From Shinella sumterensis (lineage in GTDB: Bacteria; Pseudomonadota; Alphaproteobacteria; Rhizobiales; Rhizobiaceae): a stretch of DNA of 64,000 nucleotides. Below are positions 1-9,903 of this stretch, in pieces. The first letter of the stretch is position 1. The number at the start of each line of letters is the position of its first letter. The notes below the pieces were generated by a model. It saw only the letters and a list, made by a program, of their open reading frames with translations, searched no databases and was not told where the DNA came from. Both the position numbers and the translations under genes were made by a program. The stretch is from positions 62,001 through 126,000 of the forward strand of contig NZ_MYFN02000006.1 of assembly GCF_004514425.2 (NCBI RefSeq). The letters run 5' to 3'.

Positions 1-236
1 CGGCAAGCCGCATCCGACAGGCGCTCGTCGATCTCGCCAAATCCGGCTCGGCCGTTCTCGTCATCAGCCAGGACCTGGACGAGATCTTCGAGGTGGCGAC
101 CGAAATCGCCGTCATCAGCGAGGGACGCCTGTCGGATGCCTATCCCGCGCACGCGCTGACGCGCGAAAAGATCGGCCTCCTGATGGGTGGAATGTACGGC
201 AAGACGGAAGGCGAAGAGGTGGCCCATGCGCATTGA
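1..236 (+). CDS. ABC transporter ATP-binding protein, C-terminal end (partial)
   Basis: The window opens inside this gene; the frame is open from base 3 to a TGA at 234-236, about 77 codons. It is the end of the ATPase that powers import through the two permeases that follow. The segment VISQDLDEIFEVA is the H-loop region, but the switch histidine is a glutamine. That is typical of the degenerate second half of double-cassette ATPases such as RbsA and YufO (family knowledge), so I infer a two-cassette protein of which only the last part is visible. The next gene starts at 226, inside this one, so translation is probably coupled. Confidence 0.85.
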   Translation, partial: ASRIRQALVDLAKSGSAVLVISQDLDEIFEVATEIAVISEGRLSDAYPAHALTREKIGLLMGGMYGKTEGEEVAHAH

Positions 237-1320
237 ACTGGAACGACGCGCCAACCCGTCCCTCCTGTTTTCCGTCCTGTCCCCGTTTCTGGCGCTGACG
301 CTGACGGTGTTTGCGGGCGGCATCATGTTCGCGCTGCTGGGCAAGGACCCGGTTTCAGCGCTCTACAGCTTCTTCATCGAGCCGCTGCTCGACATCTGGT
401 CGCTGCATGAGATCGCCATCAAGGCCGCACCGCTGATCCTGATCGGCGCGGGGCTGTCTGTGTGCTATCGCTCCAACAACTGGAACATCGGCGCCGAGGG
501 GCAGTTCATCGCCGGCGCGATTGCGGGGGCCATCGTGCCGGTCGTCTTCCACGACTGGCATTCGTCGCTGGTGTTGCCGCTGATGCTGATTTTCGGCATG
601 ATCGGCGGTGCGCTCTATGCCGCCATACCCGCCTTCCTCAAGGCGCAGATGAACACCAATGAAATCCTGACGAGCCTGATGCTGGTCTATATCGCACAGC
701 TCTTCCTCGACTGGCTGGTGCGCGGCCCCTGGCGCAGCCCGGATGCCTACAATTTTCCTGTTACACGCGATTTCGCGCCGGAAGCGATCCTGCCCGAGCT
801 CATATCCTCCGGGCGCGCCAATCTCGGCTTCGTCTTCGCCATCGTCGCCGCGGTCGGCCTGTGGATCATGATGCGCTATACGCTGAAAGGCTTCGAGATC
901 ACCGTGCTCGGCCAGTCCGAACGGGCAGGGCGCTTCGCGGGTTTTTCCTCCAAGCGCATGATCTGGTTCTCCATGCTGCTTTCCGGCGCGTTCGCCGGAC
1001 TTGCCGGCATTTCCGAAGTCAGCGGCGTCATCGGCAAGTTGCAGCCCATCATTTCGCCCGGCTACGGCTTCACCGCCATCATCGTCGCGTTCCTCGGCCG
1101 CCTCAACCCGCTCGGCATCATCGCCGCCGGCCTGTTCCTGGCGCTCACCTATGTCGGCGGCGAGGCCGTGCAGCTGACGCTCGGCGTCTCCGACAAGGTG
1201 ACACGCGTCTTCCAGGGCCTGCTGCTGTTTTTCGTGCTCTCCTGCGACACGCTGATCCAGTACCGGATCCGGCTGGTGTTTTCCCGGTTCGGCCAGACGA
1301 GCGAGGGGGGAGCGCACTGA
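226..1320 (+). CDS. ABC transporter permease, BPD_transp_2 / YufP-like
   Basis: Inner-membrane channel subunit (364 residues) of a BMP-type importer, the class known for nucleoside uptake. Many hydrophobic segments are visible, with the first around residues 12-35. The motif NIGAEGQFIAG near residue 80-90 is the hallmark of the YufP/LivH-like permease family. I start at ATG 226, not the in-frame ATG at 187, because the residues encoded before 226 are charged and unlike the family, and 226 overlaps the ATPase stop. It overlaps the second permease by one base (TGATG at 1318-1322). Substrate is inferred from the operon only. Confidence 0.9.
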   Translation: MRIELERRANPSLLFSVLSPFLALTLTVFAGGIMFALLGKDPVSALYSFFIEPLLDIWSLHEIAIKAAPLILIGAGLSVCYRSNNWNIGAEGQFIAGAIAGAIVPVVFHDWHSSLVLPLMLIFGMIGGALYAAIPAFLKAQMNTNEILTSLMLVYIAQLFLDWLVRGPWRSPDAYNFPVTRDFAPEAILPELISSGRANLGFVFAIVAAVGLWIMMRYTLKGFEITVLGQSERAGRFAGFSSKRMIWFSMLLSGAFAGLAGISEVSGVIGKLQPIISPGYGFTAIIVAFLGRLNPLGIIAAGLFLALTYVGGEAVQLTLGVSDKVTRVFQGLLLFFVLSCDTLIQYRIRLVFSRFGQTSEGGAH

Positions 1321-2240
1321 TGGGTATCATCGAAGCCATCCTCCTGACGGTCGTCACCGCCGCCACGCCGCTGGTGCTCGCCTCGCTCGGCGAGCTGGTC
1401 TCCGAGCGGGCGGGCGTGCTCAATCTCGGCGTGGAGGGCATGATGGTGATGGGGGCGGTGCTCGCCTTCGCCGCCACGCAGGCCACCGGTTCGCCCTATA
1501 TCGGCATTCTCGCGGGCATTGCCTGCGGCGCGCTGTTTTCACTGCTCTTCGGCTTCCTGACGCTGACGCTCGTCGCCAACCAGGTGGCGACCGGCCTTGC
1601 GCTGACCATCCTCGGCCTTGGCGTATCCGGGCAGATCGGCGAGCCCTATGTCGGCATGTCCGGCGTCAAGCTTCAGCCCATCGTCATTCCGCTCCTCTCC
1701 GATATTCCGTTCATCGGGCCCATTCTGTTCAAGCAGGACCTGATCTTCTACCTGTCGATTGCGCTGGTGTTCGGCGTGAACTGGTTCCTGTTCCGCAGCC
1801 GGGCGGGGCTGAAGATCCGCGCGATCGGCGACAACCATGCCTCGGCGCATGCGCTCGGCATCCATGTCATCCGCACGCGCTACCTCGCCGTGATGTTCGG
1901 CGGCGCCTGCGCGGGTCTCGCCGGCGCGCAGCTGTCGCTCGTCTATACGCCGCAATGGGTGGAGAACATGTCGGCCGGGCGCGGCTGGATCGCGCTGGCG
2001 CTCGTCGTCTTCGCCTCGTGGCGGCCGTGGCGGCTGCTGGCGGGCGGCTATCTCTTCGGCGCCGTCTCGATCAGCCAGCTGCACGCCCAGGCGCTCGGTC
2101 TCGGCATTCCCTCGCAATTCCTGTCGGCTCTTCCCTATGCCGCCACTGTTATCGTACTAATCCTGATATCGCATAATCGGCGCATGACGCTGATCAACAC
2201 GCCCGCCTGCCTCGGCAAGCCATTCGTGCCTGATCGGTGA
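1320..2240 (+). CDS. ABC transporter permease, second subunit (YufQ-like)
   Basis: Second inner-membrane subunit (306 residues) pairing with the permease upstream to form the translocation channel. The motif NLGVEGMMVMGA near residues 36-47 marks the family, and the protein is hydrophobic throughout. The ATG at 1320 shares its A with the previous stop codon, which suggests translational coupling. The extreme C-terminus (after about residue 285) is basic and poorly conserved in appearance. The binding-protein gene follows after 53 bases. Together these genes form one rightward operon. Confidence 0.9.
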   Translation: MGIIEAILLTVVTAATPLVLASLGELVSERAGVLNLGVEGMMVMGAVLAFAATQATGSPYIGILAGIACGALFSLLFGFLTLTLVANQVATGLALTILGLGVSGQIGEPYVGMSGVKLQPIVIPLLSDIPFIGPILFKQDLIFYLSIALVFGVNWFLFRSRAGLKIRAIGDNHASAHALGIHVIRTRYLAVMFGGACAGLAGAQLSLVYTPQWVENMSAGRGWIALALVVFASWRPWRLLAGGYLFGAVSISQLHAQALGLGIPSQFLSALPYAATVIVLILISHNRRMTLINTPACLGKPFVPDR

Positions 2241-2293
2241 CGAAGAACAAGAAGACGGGACACAACCAATCCAACCCACCTACAGAGGATAAA

Positions 2294-3364
2294 ATGAAGA
2301 AAATCATTCTCGCTCTCACGACATCGGCCGCCGTTCTCGGCTTTGCCGCCGCTGCCAGCGCTCAGGACAAGACGAAGATCTGCTTCATCTATGTCGGCTC
2401 CAAGACCGACGGCGGCTGGACGCAGGCGCACGACATCGGCCGCCAGGCGCTGCAGGACCACTTCGGCGACAAGATCGAGACGCCCTTCCTCGAAAACGTG
2501 CCGGAAGGCCCGGATGCCGAGCGCGCGATCGAGCGCATGGCCCGCTCCGGCTGCGCACTGGTGTTCACCACGTCGTTCGGCTTCATGGACGCGACCATCA
2601 AGGTTGCGGAAAAATTCCCGGACGTGAAGTTCGAGCATGCAACCGGCTTCAAGTCGGCCGCGAACGTCGCGACCTACAATGCGCGTTTCTATGAAGGCCG
2701 CTACATCCAGGGCGTGATTGCCGCCAAGCTGTCGCAGAAGGGCCTCGCCGGCTACATCGCGTCCTTCCCGATCCCGGAAGTCGTCATGGGCATCAACTCG
2801 TTCGTCCACGGCGCCCAGTCCGTGAACCCGGACTTCAAGGTGAAGGTCATCTGGGCCAACACCTGGTTCGACCCTGGCAAGGAAGCCGATGCCGCCAAGG
2901 CGCTGGTCGACCAGGGCGTCGATATCCTGACGCAGCATACCGACACGACCGCGCCGATGCAGGTTGCCGCCGAGCGTGGCATCAAGGCCTTCGGCCAGGC
3001 CTCCGACATGATCAAGGCCGGCCCGGAAACGCAGCTGACCGCCATCGTCGACACCTGGGGCGCCTACTACATCAAGCGCACCCAGGCCGTTCTCGACGGC
3101 ACGTGGAAGTCCGAACAGATGTGGGACGGCCTGAAGGACGGCATCCTCACCATGGCGCCCTACACGAACATGCCTGACGACGTGAAAAAGCTGGCAGAAG
3201 AGACCGAAGCGAAGATCCGCTCCGGCGAGCTGCACCCCTTCACCGGTCCGATCAAGAAGCAGGATGGCTCGGACTGGCTGGCTGATGGCGCCGTTTCCGA
3301 CGATGGCACGCTTCTCGGCATGAACTTCTACATCGCCGGCGTGGACGACCAACTGCCGAAGTGA
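2294..3364 (+). CDS. BMP-family periplasmic substrate-binding protein
   Basis: Periplasmic receptor (356 residues) of the importer encoded just upstream. A signal peptide ends at about residue 23 (AAASAQ), without a lipobox cysteine, so it is soluble rather than a lipoprotein as in Gram-positive homologues. KICFIYVGSKTDGGWTQAH after the signal peptide matches the start of the Bmp (basic membrane protein/PnrA-like) fold, a family that binds nucleosides. I chose ATG 2294, which follows an AGAGGA ribosome site and begins the signal peptide; an open frame from 2237 adds only polar residues. An intrinsic terminator follows at 3392. Confidence 0.92.
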   Translation: MKKIILALTTSAAVLGFAAAASAQDKTKICFIYVGSKTDGGWTQAHDIGRQALQDHFGDKIETPFLENVPEGPDAERAIERMARSGCALVFTTSFGFMDATIKVAEKFPDVKFEHATGFKSAANVATYNARFYEGRYIQGVIAAKLSQKGLAGYIASFPIPEVVMGINSFVHGAQSVNPDFKVKVIWANTWFDPGKEADAAKALVDQGVDILTQHTDTTAPMQVAAERGIKAFGQASDMIKAGPETQLTAIVDTWGAYYIKRTQAVLDGTWKSEQMWDGLKDGILTMAPYTNMPDDVKKLAEETEAKIRSGELHPFTGPIKKQDGSDWLADGAVSDDGTLLGMNFYIAGVDDQLPK

Positions 3365-3380
3365 TCGGATCGATCATCCC

Positions 3381-3419
3381 AAAAACAGAAAGGCGCTCCG
3401 ATGGAGCGCCTTTTCGTTT
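3381..3419. terminator. Bidirectional intrinsic terminator between BMP gene and hspQ
   Basis: An 8-bp perfect stem (GGCGCTCC at 3392-3399, GGAGCGCC at 3403-3410) with a 3-base loop. It is followed by TTTTCGTTT on the plus strand and flanked by a run of A at 3381-3385, so it can end both the rightward transporter operon and leftward hspQ. Confidence 0.85.
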
Positions 3420-3479
3420 GAAGCACCCGTGACGCGCCTTTCGGATCGTCACGGTCGGCCTCGCGGCCTGCCGGAGCGG

Positions 3480-3812
3480 TTAATGGAAGATACCGCTCTG
3501 TTCCTTCCACCTGTAGTGGCCTTCATCCACGTCCATCAGCGCGCGGACCTGCGGATGGCGGACGGGCTTGCCGCTATCGTCCGCGACCAGATTCTGCTCG
3601 GAGACATAGGCGACATATTCCGACTCGTCGTTTTCCGCGAAGAGATGGTAAAAGGGCTGGTCCTTCGACGGGCGGATTTCCGCCGGAATGGCGTTCCACC
3701 ACTCTTCGGTGTTGGCGAATTCGGGGTCGACGTCGAAGACCACGCCACGGAACGGGAAAACCCGGTGGCGGACCACATCGCCGATGGCAAATTTTGCATG
3801 ACGCATCTTCAT
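3480..3812 (-). CDS. hspQ: Heat shock protein HspQ (YccV family)
   Basis: A 110-residue cytoplasmic protein of the HspQ/YccV (hemimethylated-DNA-binding) family, known in enterobacteria as a heat-shock factor that specifies or is degraded by Lon. The segments FAIGDVVRHRVFPFRGVVFDVDP and PFYHLF are family signatures, in residues 8-30 and 53-58. ATG 3812 follows AAGGAG about 14 bases upstream and AGGTAGG closer in. It is convergent with the transporter operon, with a shared terminator between. Divergent from the coiled-coil gene at 3968. Confidence 0.9.
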   Translation of the reverse strand: MKMRHAKFAIGDVVRHRVFPFRGVVFDVDPEFANTEEWWNAIPAEIRPSKDQPFYHLFAENDESEYVAYVSEQNLVADDSGKPVRHPQVRALMDVDEGHYRWKEQSGIFH

Positions 3813-3967
3813 GGCGTACCTACCTTTCTCCTTATATTTGGGTAATTGCGCTGAAACATCAATAGTTCCGGTCGCGTGCGATACGCGTTCCGAACAGGGC
3901 GGCGGCGCTTGCGCCTGCTCCGGTTTCGGCGTACCTCCAAAAGACAGCGTCAAGCGGGTCGTAATGC

Positions 3968-4921
3968 ATGAACAATCAGTGGGGCAGAGGCAGCGGCGGG
4001 GCAACCGGGGGCGGTAGCGGCATCGGCGGCATTCTGTTCGCGTCGATCGTCTGCCTGGCGCTGGGTGGCGCTGCCGGTTACGGCGCGTTCCGCGCGATGT
4101 CCGGCGCCCCCTCCGAAAGTGCCCTCGAAGACAGCAACCGGCGCATTGCAGATCTGGCCGATGAAAACGATGCCCTGAAGCACCAGCTCGATGCGTTGCG
4201 CGCCGATGCCAGCCGATCCGACGCGGCGGAGAGCGCAGAAAACGTGCGCCTGGCACAGGAGATCGTTCCAGGACTTCAGCGCGAACTGGAGCTGGCTGGT
4301 CAAAAACTCGCCGAGGCCGAACGGCTGCGGAAGGACGCCGAGGCGGCTGCAACCGAGCGCGCCCGTGAGCTCGACGAACGAGCCGGGCAAATTGCACAGC
4401 TCGAAAAGGCGATCGAGGAGTCGCGCAGCACGCAGGCGGCCAACCGGAATGCCGAGACCGAACGCCTCGAGGCCGAGGCGGAGACGTTGCGCCGGGAACT
4501 TGCCGAGGCCGAGCAGGCCGTCAAAAGGCTCCGCACCCGCGAGCTGCCCGACCTGGTGGCCGAAATCGCCCGAAAGAACCAGGAGAACGCGACACTGACG
4601 GCGCGCAACGCCGCCCTTGCGGAGAGGATTGTCGCGCTGGAGACGGCCGCCCAGCCGAAGAGCCCGCAACAGGCGGATGACAACGGCGCGCGCGACAACG
4701 CCAAGCCGGCCGACGGTCGCAGCCCCCGCAACGCCGCACTGGTGGCGCAGGCCATCGAGAAAACGCCGGGGCTCGACCGGCTGACGGGGACGCAACGCAC
4801 ACAGCTGGAACAGACCCTCGTTTCCGGAGAATGCGTGACCAACGCGCTCGGCAGCGTGCTGAACCGCGTGCCCATCCTGGCGCTTCGCGGCCTGATGCGC
4901 GATCTCGACAGCGACTGCTAG
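3968..4921 (+). CDS. Membrane-anchored coiled-coil protein, function unknown
   Basis: A 317-residue protein I do not recognise by name. After a Gly-rich start there is one membrane segment (about residues 18-41). A long heptad-rich stretch (about 50-225), dominated by A, E, R, L and D, is almost certainly coiled coil. A Gln/Asp/Pro-rich linker follows (about 228-250), then a compact C-terminal domain (about 255-317) with two cysteines, one in SGECVTNAL and one as the last residue. This layout suggests a periplasmic or cytoplasmic spacer ending in a small folded, possibly disulfide-bonded domain. The ribosome site is weak (AAGCGGG about 7 bases upstream). Confidence 0.75.
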   Translation: MNNQWGRGSGGATGGGSGIGGILFASIVCLALGGAAGYGAFRAMSGAPSESALEDSNRRIADLADENDALKHQLDALRADASRSDAAESAENVRLAQEIVPGLQRELELAGQKLAEAERLRKDAEAAATERARELDERAGQIAQLEKAIEESRSTQAANRNAETERLEAEAETLRRELAEAEQAVKRLRTRELPDLVAEIARKNQENATLTARNAALAERIVALETAAQPKSPQQADDNGARDNAKPADGRSPRNAALVAQAIEKTPGLDRLTGTQRTQLEQTLVSGECVTNALGSVLNRVPILALRGLMRDLDSDC

Positions 4922-5050
4922 GCCTTTGCGGCGAAGGCCGGGCACGGTACTGTTCTGCCAGGTCGTGAAGACACGTCGATGGGTGGTTTCAGCCTTTAAC
5001 AGACGGCCCTGACCTGCGGGAAAAATGCCCGCCCACGGAAGGAGATTTGC

Positions 5051-6085
5051 ATGAAGCGATCAGTTCTGGCCGCCGCGCTCGGCCTTGCACTGTCGATGGG
5101 AACGGCATCGGCACAGGCGTTCGAGCGCAGCATCATGACGGGCGGCCCGCAGGGCACCTATATCAAGATCGGCCGCGACATCGCCGCGCTCGGCGCGGAG
5201 TGCGGGCTGACGCTGAACGTCGTCGAAAGTGCCGGGTCGCTTGAGAACTTCGTCGGCGTGCGCAACCGCCGCAACACGCAGTTCGGTATCGTCCAGAGCG
5301 ACGTGCTCGAATATCTGAAGACCTTCGAGGCGAACGATCCCGAGGTGCAGAAGGCGGTAAAGGGCGTGCGCATCATGTTCCCGCTCTACAACGAGGAAAT
5401 CCACGTGCTGGCGCGCAAGGAGATTGCCGGCGTAAAGGACCTCGCCGGCAAGAAGGTCGCCGTCGGCAAGAAGGATTCCGGGACTTTCCTGACCGCGACG
5501 CTGGTGATGGACATCCTCCAGGTGAAGGCGGGTGAGCGGGTCGACATCAACCCGGACGAGGCGCTGCCGAAGCTGCTTTCCGGCGAGATCGACGCGTTCT
5601 TCTATGTCGCGGGCGCGCCCGCATCGCTGTTTTCCGGCAACACGATCGACAAGGCGAAGTTCCACCTCCTGCCGATCACCGAAGCGCCGCTGCTCGCCAC
5701 CTATACGCCCTCGCGCATAGAAGCCGGCACCTATTCGTTCCAGGACGAGCCCGTCGACCTCGTCGCGGTAAAGGCCGTGATGATGACCTATGACTACGAC
5801 GTCAAGCGCAACGCCTATCATCGCGACAGTTGCAAGACGGTCGCCGACTTCTCCAGCCTGATCATCGGTGGCCTCGACAAGCTGAAGGCGACGGGACATC
5901 CGAAATGGAAGACCGTCGACCTGACCGCGCTGCCGCCGGGCTGGCAGGTCGGGGTCTGCGTCAAGGCCGGCATGGCGCTGGACTACAAGCCGGCCTGCAA
6001 GCCGCAAGCCGGCGCGGCAACGGGCGCCGCGGACGATTCGAACGAGGAATATCTCAACCTCCTCAAGCAGCGGCTGAAGCCCTGA
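5051..6085 (+). CDS. TAXI-family TRAP transporter solute-binding protein
   Basis: A 344-residue periplasmic binding protein of the TAXI (TRAP-associated extracytoplasmic immunogenic) family. The signal peptide ends at about residue 22 (ASAQA). The segment IMTGGPQGTYIKIGRDIA is the family start motif, and ESAGSLENFVGVRNR follows near residues 59-73. ATG 5051 has AAGGAG 8 bases upstream. No DctQ/DctM membrane gene lies nearby, so it either works with a transporter encoded elsewhere or acts alone. It ends at the shared terminator with glnA. Confidence 0.9.
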   Translation: MKRSVLAAALGLALSMGTASAQAFERSIMTGGPQGTYIKIGRDIAALGAECGLTLNVVESAGSLENFVGVRNRRNTQFGIVQSDVLEYLKTFEANDPEVQKAVKGVRIMFPLYNEEIHVLARKEIAGVKDLAGKKVAVGKKDSGTFLTATLVMDILQVKAGERVDINPDEALPKLLSGEIDAFFYVAGAPASLFSGNTIDKAKFHLLPITEAPLLATYTPSRIEAGTYSFQDEPVDLVAVKAVMMTYDYDVKRNAYHRDSCKTVADFSSLIIGGLDKLKATGHPKWKTVDLTALPPGWQVGVCVKAGMALDYKPACKPQAGAATGAADDSNEEYLNLLKQRLKP

Positions 6086-6102
6086 CCGCATCGCAGACCA
6101 AC

Positions 6103-6130
6103 AAAAAACCCGGCCACTGGCCGGGTTTTT
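6103..6130. terminator. Bidirectional intrinsic terminator (TAXI gene / glnA)
   Basis: Stem CCCGGCC (6109-6115) and GGCCGGG (6119-6125) with a 3-base loop, flanked by six A on the left and five T on the right. It can terminate both converging genes. Confidence 0.9.
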
Positions 6131-6175
6131 CGTCTCGGGAGGCCTCCCGCCCGAAGGCGGGAGGAAAAGCGCCGA

Positions 6176-7585
6176 TCAGGCGGAGTAGTACATGTCGAAT
6201 TCGACCGGGTGCGGCGTCATTTCGAAGCGCATGACTTCGGCCATCTTCAGTTCGATATAGGCGTCGATCTGGTCGTCGTCGAAGACGCCGCCGGCCGTGA
6301 GGAACTTGCGGTCCTTGTCGAGGCTTTCCAGAGCTTCGCGCAGCGAGCCGCAGACCGTCGGGATCTTCTTCAGTTCCTTCGGCGGCAGGTCGTAGAGGTC
6401 CTTGTCCATGGCCTTGCCGGGATGGATCTTGTTCTTGATGCCGTCGAGACCAGCCATCAGCATGGAGGCGAAGCCGAGGTAGGGGTTGCCGAGCGGGTCG
6501 GGGAAGCGGATTTCGACGCGCTTGGACTTCGGACCCGTGCCGAACGGAATGCGGCACGATGCCGAGCGGTTGCGGGCCGAGTAGGCGAGCAGAACCGGTG
6601 CTTCATAACCCGGGACGAGGCGCTTGTAGGAGTTCGTCGTCGGGTTGGTGAAGGCGTTGATCGCCTTGGCATGCTTGATGATGCCGCCGATGAAGTAGAG
6701 GCAGGTTTCCGACAGGCCGGCATATTCGTCGCCGGCGAACTGCGGCTTGGCGTCCTTCCAGATCGACAGGTGGACGTGCATGCCCGAGCCGTTGTCGCCG
6801 AAGATCGGCTTCGGCATGAAGGTTGCCGTCTTGCCATAGGCATTGGCGACCTGGTGCACGACGTACTTGTAGATCTGCACCTTGTCGGCGCTGCGGACGA
6901 GCGTGTCGAACTTGACGCCGAGCTCGTGCTGGGCGGCCGCCACTTCGTGGTGCTGCTTTTCAACCGTGACGCCCATTTCCTTGAGCACGGTCAGCATTTC
7001 GGAACGCATGTCCTGGCAGCTGTCGACCGGCGGAACCGGGAAGTAGCCGCCTTTGACGCGGGGGCGATGGCCGAGGTTGCCGGTCTCGTAGTCGGTGTCG
7101 TCGTTGGAGGGGAGCTCCGACGAATCCAGCTTGAAGCCGGTGTTGTACGGGTCGGCCTTGTACTTGACGTCGTCGAAGACGAAGAATTCGGGTTCCGGAC
7201 CTGCGTAGATGGTGTCGCCGATGCCCGATGCCTTGAGGTAGGCTTCAGCCTTCTTGGCCGTTCCGCGCGGGTCGCGGTTGTAGGATTCGCCCGAGACCGG
7301 ATCGAGGATGTCGCACATGACGACGAGGGTGGACTGCGCGAAGAACGGGTCGATGTGAACCGTCGCGGTATCGGGCATCAGCACCATGTCGGACTCGTTG
7401 ATGGCCTTCCAGCCGCCGATCGAGGAGCCGTCGAACATGACGCCGTCGGCGAACATGTCTTCATCGACGCAATCGACGTCCATCGTGACGTGGTGCAGCT
7501 TGCCGCGCGGGTCGGTGAAGCGCAGGTCGACGAACTTGACGTCGTTTTCCTTGATTTGCTTGAGGATATCATTGGCAGTCGTCAT
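6176..7585 (-). CDS. glnA: Glutamine synthetase type I
   Basis: ATP-dependent amidation of glutamate to glutamine in the cytoplasm; a dodecameric GSI enzyme. The length of 469 residues is standard. [10 protein letters not shown] (residues 49-59), the ATP-site motif [14 protein letters not shown] (259-272) and NRSASCRIP (339-347) are all present. Tyr398 in DKDLYDLPP matches the site adenylylated by GlnE in the GSI-beta class, so post-translational control is expected. It lies 62 bases downstream of glnB and is probably co-transcribed with it from the sigma-54-like promoter at 8047-8064. Confidence 0.97.
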   Translation of the reverse strand: MTTANDILKQIKENDVKFVDLRFTDPRGKLHHVTMDVDCVDEDMFADGVMFDGSSIGGWKAINESDMVLMPDTATVHIDPFFAQSTLVVMCDILDPVSGESYNRDPRGTAKKAEAYLKASGIGDTIYAGPEPEFFVFDDVKYKADPYNTGFKLDSSELPSNDDTDYETGNLGHRPRVKGGYFPVPPVDSCQDMRSEMLTVLKEMGVTVEKQHHEVAAAQHELGVKFDTLVRSADKVQIYKYVVHQVANAYGKTATFMPKPIFGDNGSGMHVHLSIWKDAKPQFAGDEYAGLSETCLYFIGGIIKHAKAINAFTNPTTNSYKRLVPGYEAPVLLAYSARNRSASCRIPFGTGPKSKRVEIRFPDPLGNPYLGFASMLMAGLDGIKNKIHPGKAMDKDLYDLPPKELKKIPTVCGSLREALESLDKDRKFLTAGGVFDDDQIDAYIELKMAEVMRFEMTPHPVEFDMYYSA

Positions 7586-7647
7586 GTGTGTAGTCCCTGT
7601 GTGAGATGACGAGGTTATGAAAGCCCGGGCCGGACGGCCAGGCGGGA

Positions 7648-8351
<704 letters not shown>

Positions 8352-9842
8352 ATGCACAGCCATAAGGACACATTGCTGCTCACGCCCGAAGAGATGGGGC
8401 AGGTCGATCGCGCCGCCGCCGCATCGGGTCTCTCCAGCTATGGCCTGATGGAGCGGGCAGGGCAGGCGGTGGCCGCCTGCGCGCTGCGCCGCTTTGCCGG
8501 TGCCCTTCGCTTCGTCATCCTCTGCGGTCCCGGCAACAACGGCGGAGACGGCTATGTGGCGGCGCGGGCGCTGCAGGCGGCCGGCGCGGAAATCGCGGTT
8601 CACGCACTGGGCGACCCGGCAGCGCTGCGCGGCGATGCGGCCACGGCCTTCGGGCAGTTCACAGGCTTAGTCGCGCCGCTTGCGGATTATCGTCCCCGGA
8701 CCGGCGACGTCGTGGTGGATGCCCTGTTCGGCGCGGGGCTGGCGAGGGACCTTGCAGCGGATGTGGTCTCGATTATCGAAAGCATCAATGAAAGCGCCAT
8801 TCCGGTGCTTGCGGTGGATCTTCCCTCGGGTATCGACGGCAGAACCGGCGCAGTCCGCGGCGCCGCCTTCCAGGCCGCCGCAAGCGTCACCTTCATGTGC
8901 CGCAAGCCCGGGCATCTTCTCCTGCCGGGCGGGATGCTGGCCGGCGCATTGGAAATCTTCGACATAGGCATACCCGAGCGCATCCTGCGCGCCCATGGGG
9001 GAGAGATCGGCGTCAATGCGCCGGCCGCCTGGCGGGATGTCCTGCCGATAGAAACGGGGGCGGGGCATAAATATGTGCGGGGTCATCTCGCCGTCTTCTC
9101 CGGGCCTGCCACCGCGACGGGGGCAGCAAGGCTTTCGGCGATGGCAGGCCTTCGCGCCGGCGCGGGGCTTGTCACGCTGTTGTCTCCGACCGCGGCATTG
9201 CCCGCCAACGCCGCGCAGCTGACGGCGGTCATGCTGAAGCCGATCGATGGTGAAGGCGATCTCGCCGCCTTGCTGGAGGATGCCCGGCTCAAGACCTTCG
9301 TGCTTGGCCCCGGCTTCGGCGACGGTGAACGGGCGCGATGCTATGCCGGCCTGATCGCCTCGGGCGAACGGCGCCTGGTTCTCGATGCCGACGGCATAAC
9401 CGCTTTCCGCGGTGACCAGCAGGCACTTTTCGATCTTTTCGAAGGACCGGCGCCGCGCCTGGTGCTGACGCCGCATGACGGCGAATTCGCCCGGCTGTTT
9501 CCCGATATCGCGAAAGACAGCACGCTTTCGAAGATCGAGCGGGCACAAAAGGCCGCGGCGCGCAGCAACGGCGTGGTCGTCCTCAAGGGCGCGGACACCG
9601 TCATCGCAGCACCGGACGGACGCGCGCTCGTCAATGACAATGCGCCGCCATGGCTCGCGACCGCCGGGTCCGGCGACGTGCTGGCCGGTCTCGTCGGCGC
9701 GCATCTCGCACAGGGCATGCCGGCTTTCGAGGCCGCGGCGAGCGCGGTCTGGCGCCATGGAGAGGCGGGCCGCCTGGCCGGCGAAGGCCTGACGGCCGAA
9801 ACGCTGATCGACGCCCTGACCGGCCTCGACCAGCTGAAGTGA
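8352..9842 (+). CDS. nnr: Bifunctional NAD(P)H-hydrate epimerase / ADP-dependent NAD(P)H-hydrate dehydratase
   Basis: Repairs hydrated NAD(P)H: the N-terminal half (YjeF_N, about residues 1-215) epimerises R-NAD(P)HX and the C-terminal half (ribokinase-like, about 225-490) dehydrates the S form. GPGNNGGDGYVAARAL near residue 58 is the epimerase signature. VLDADGITAF, LTPHDGEFARLFP and TAGSGDVLAGL are the dehydratase motifs. I start at ATG 8352 (MHSHKD), giving 496 residues; upstream in-frame starts add residues unlike the family. It is divergent from glnB. Confidence 0.93.
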   Translation: MHSHKDTLLLTPEEMGQVDRAAAASGLSSYGLMERAGQAVAACALRRFAGALRFVILCGPGNNGGDGYVAARALQAAGAEIAVHALGDPAALRGDAATAFGQFTGLVAPLADYRPRTGDVVVDALFGAGLARDLAADVVSIIESINESAIPVLAVDLPSGIDGRTGAVRGAAFQAAASVTFMCRKPGHLLLPGGMLAGALEIFDIGIPERILRAHGGEIGVNAPAAWRDVLPIETGAGHKYVRGHLAVFSGPATATGAARLSAMAGLRAGAGLVTLLSPTAALPANAAQLTAVMLKPIDGEGDLAALLEDARLKTFVLGPGFGDGERARCYAGLIASGERRLVLDADGITAFRGDQQALFDLFEGPAPRLVLTPHDGEFARLFPDIAKDSTLSKIERAQKAAARSNGVVVLKGADTVIAAPDGRALVNDNAPPWLATAGSGDVLAGLVGAHLAQGMPAFEAAASAVWRHGEAGRLAGEGLTAETLIDALTGLDQLK

Positions 9843-9903
9843 GGTTTCTCTGGGCGACATCAATGGGCAAGGCTGAATATCGCCCATCGCGAAGCGCGAA
9901 TGA

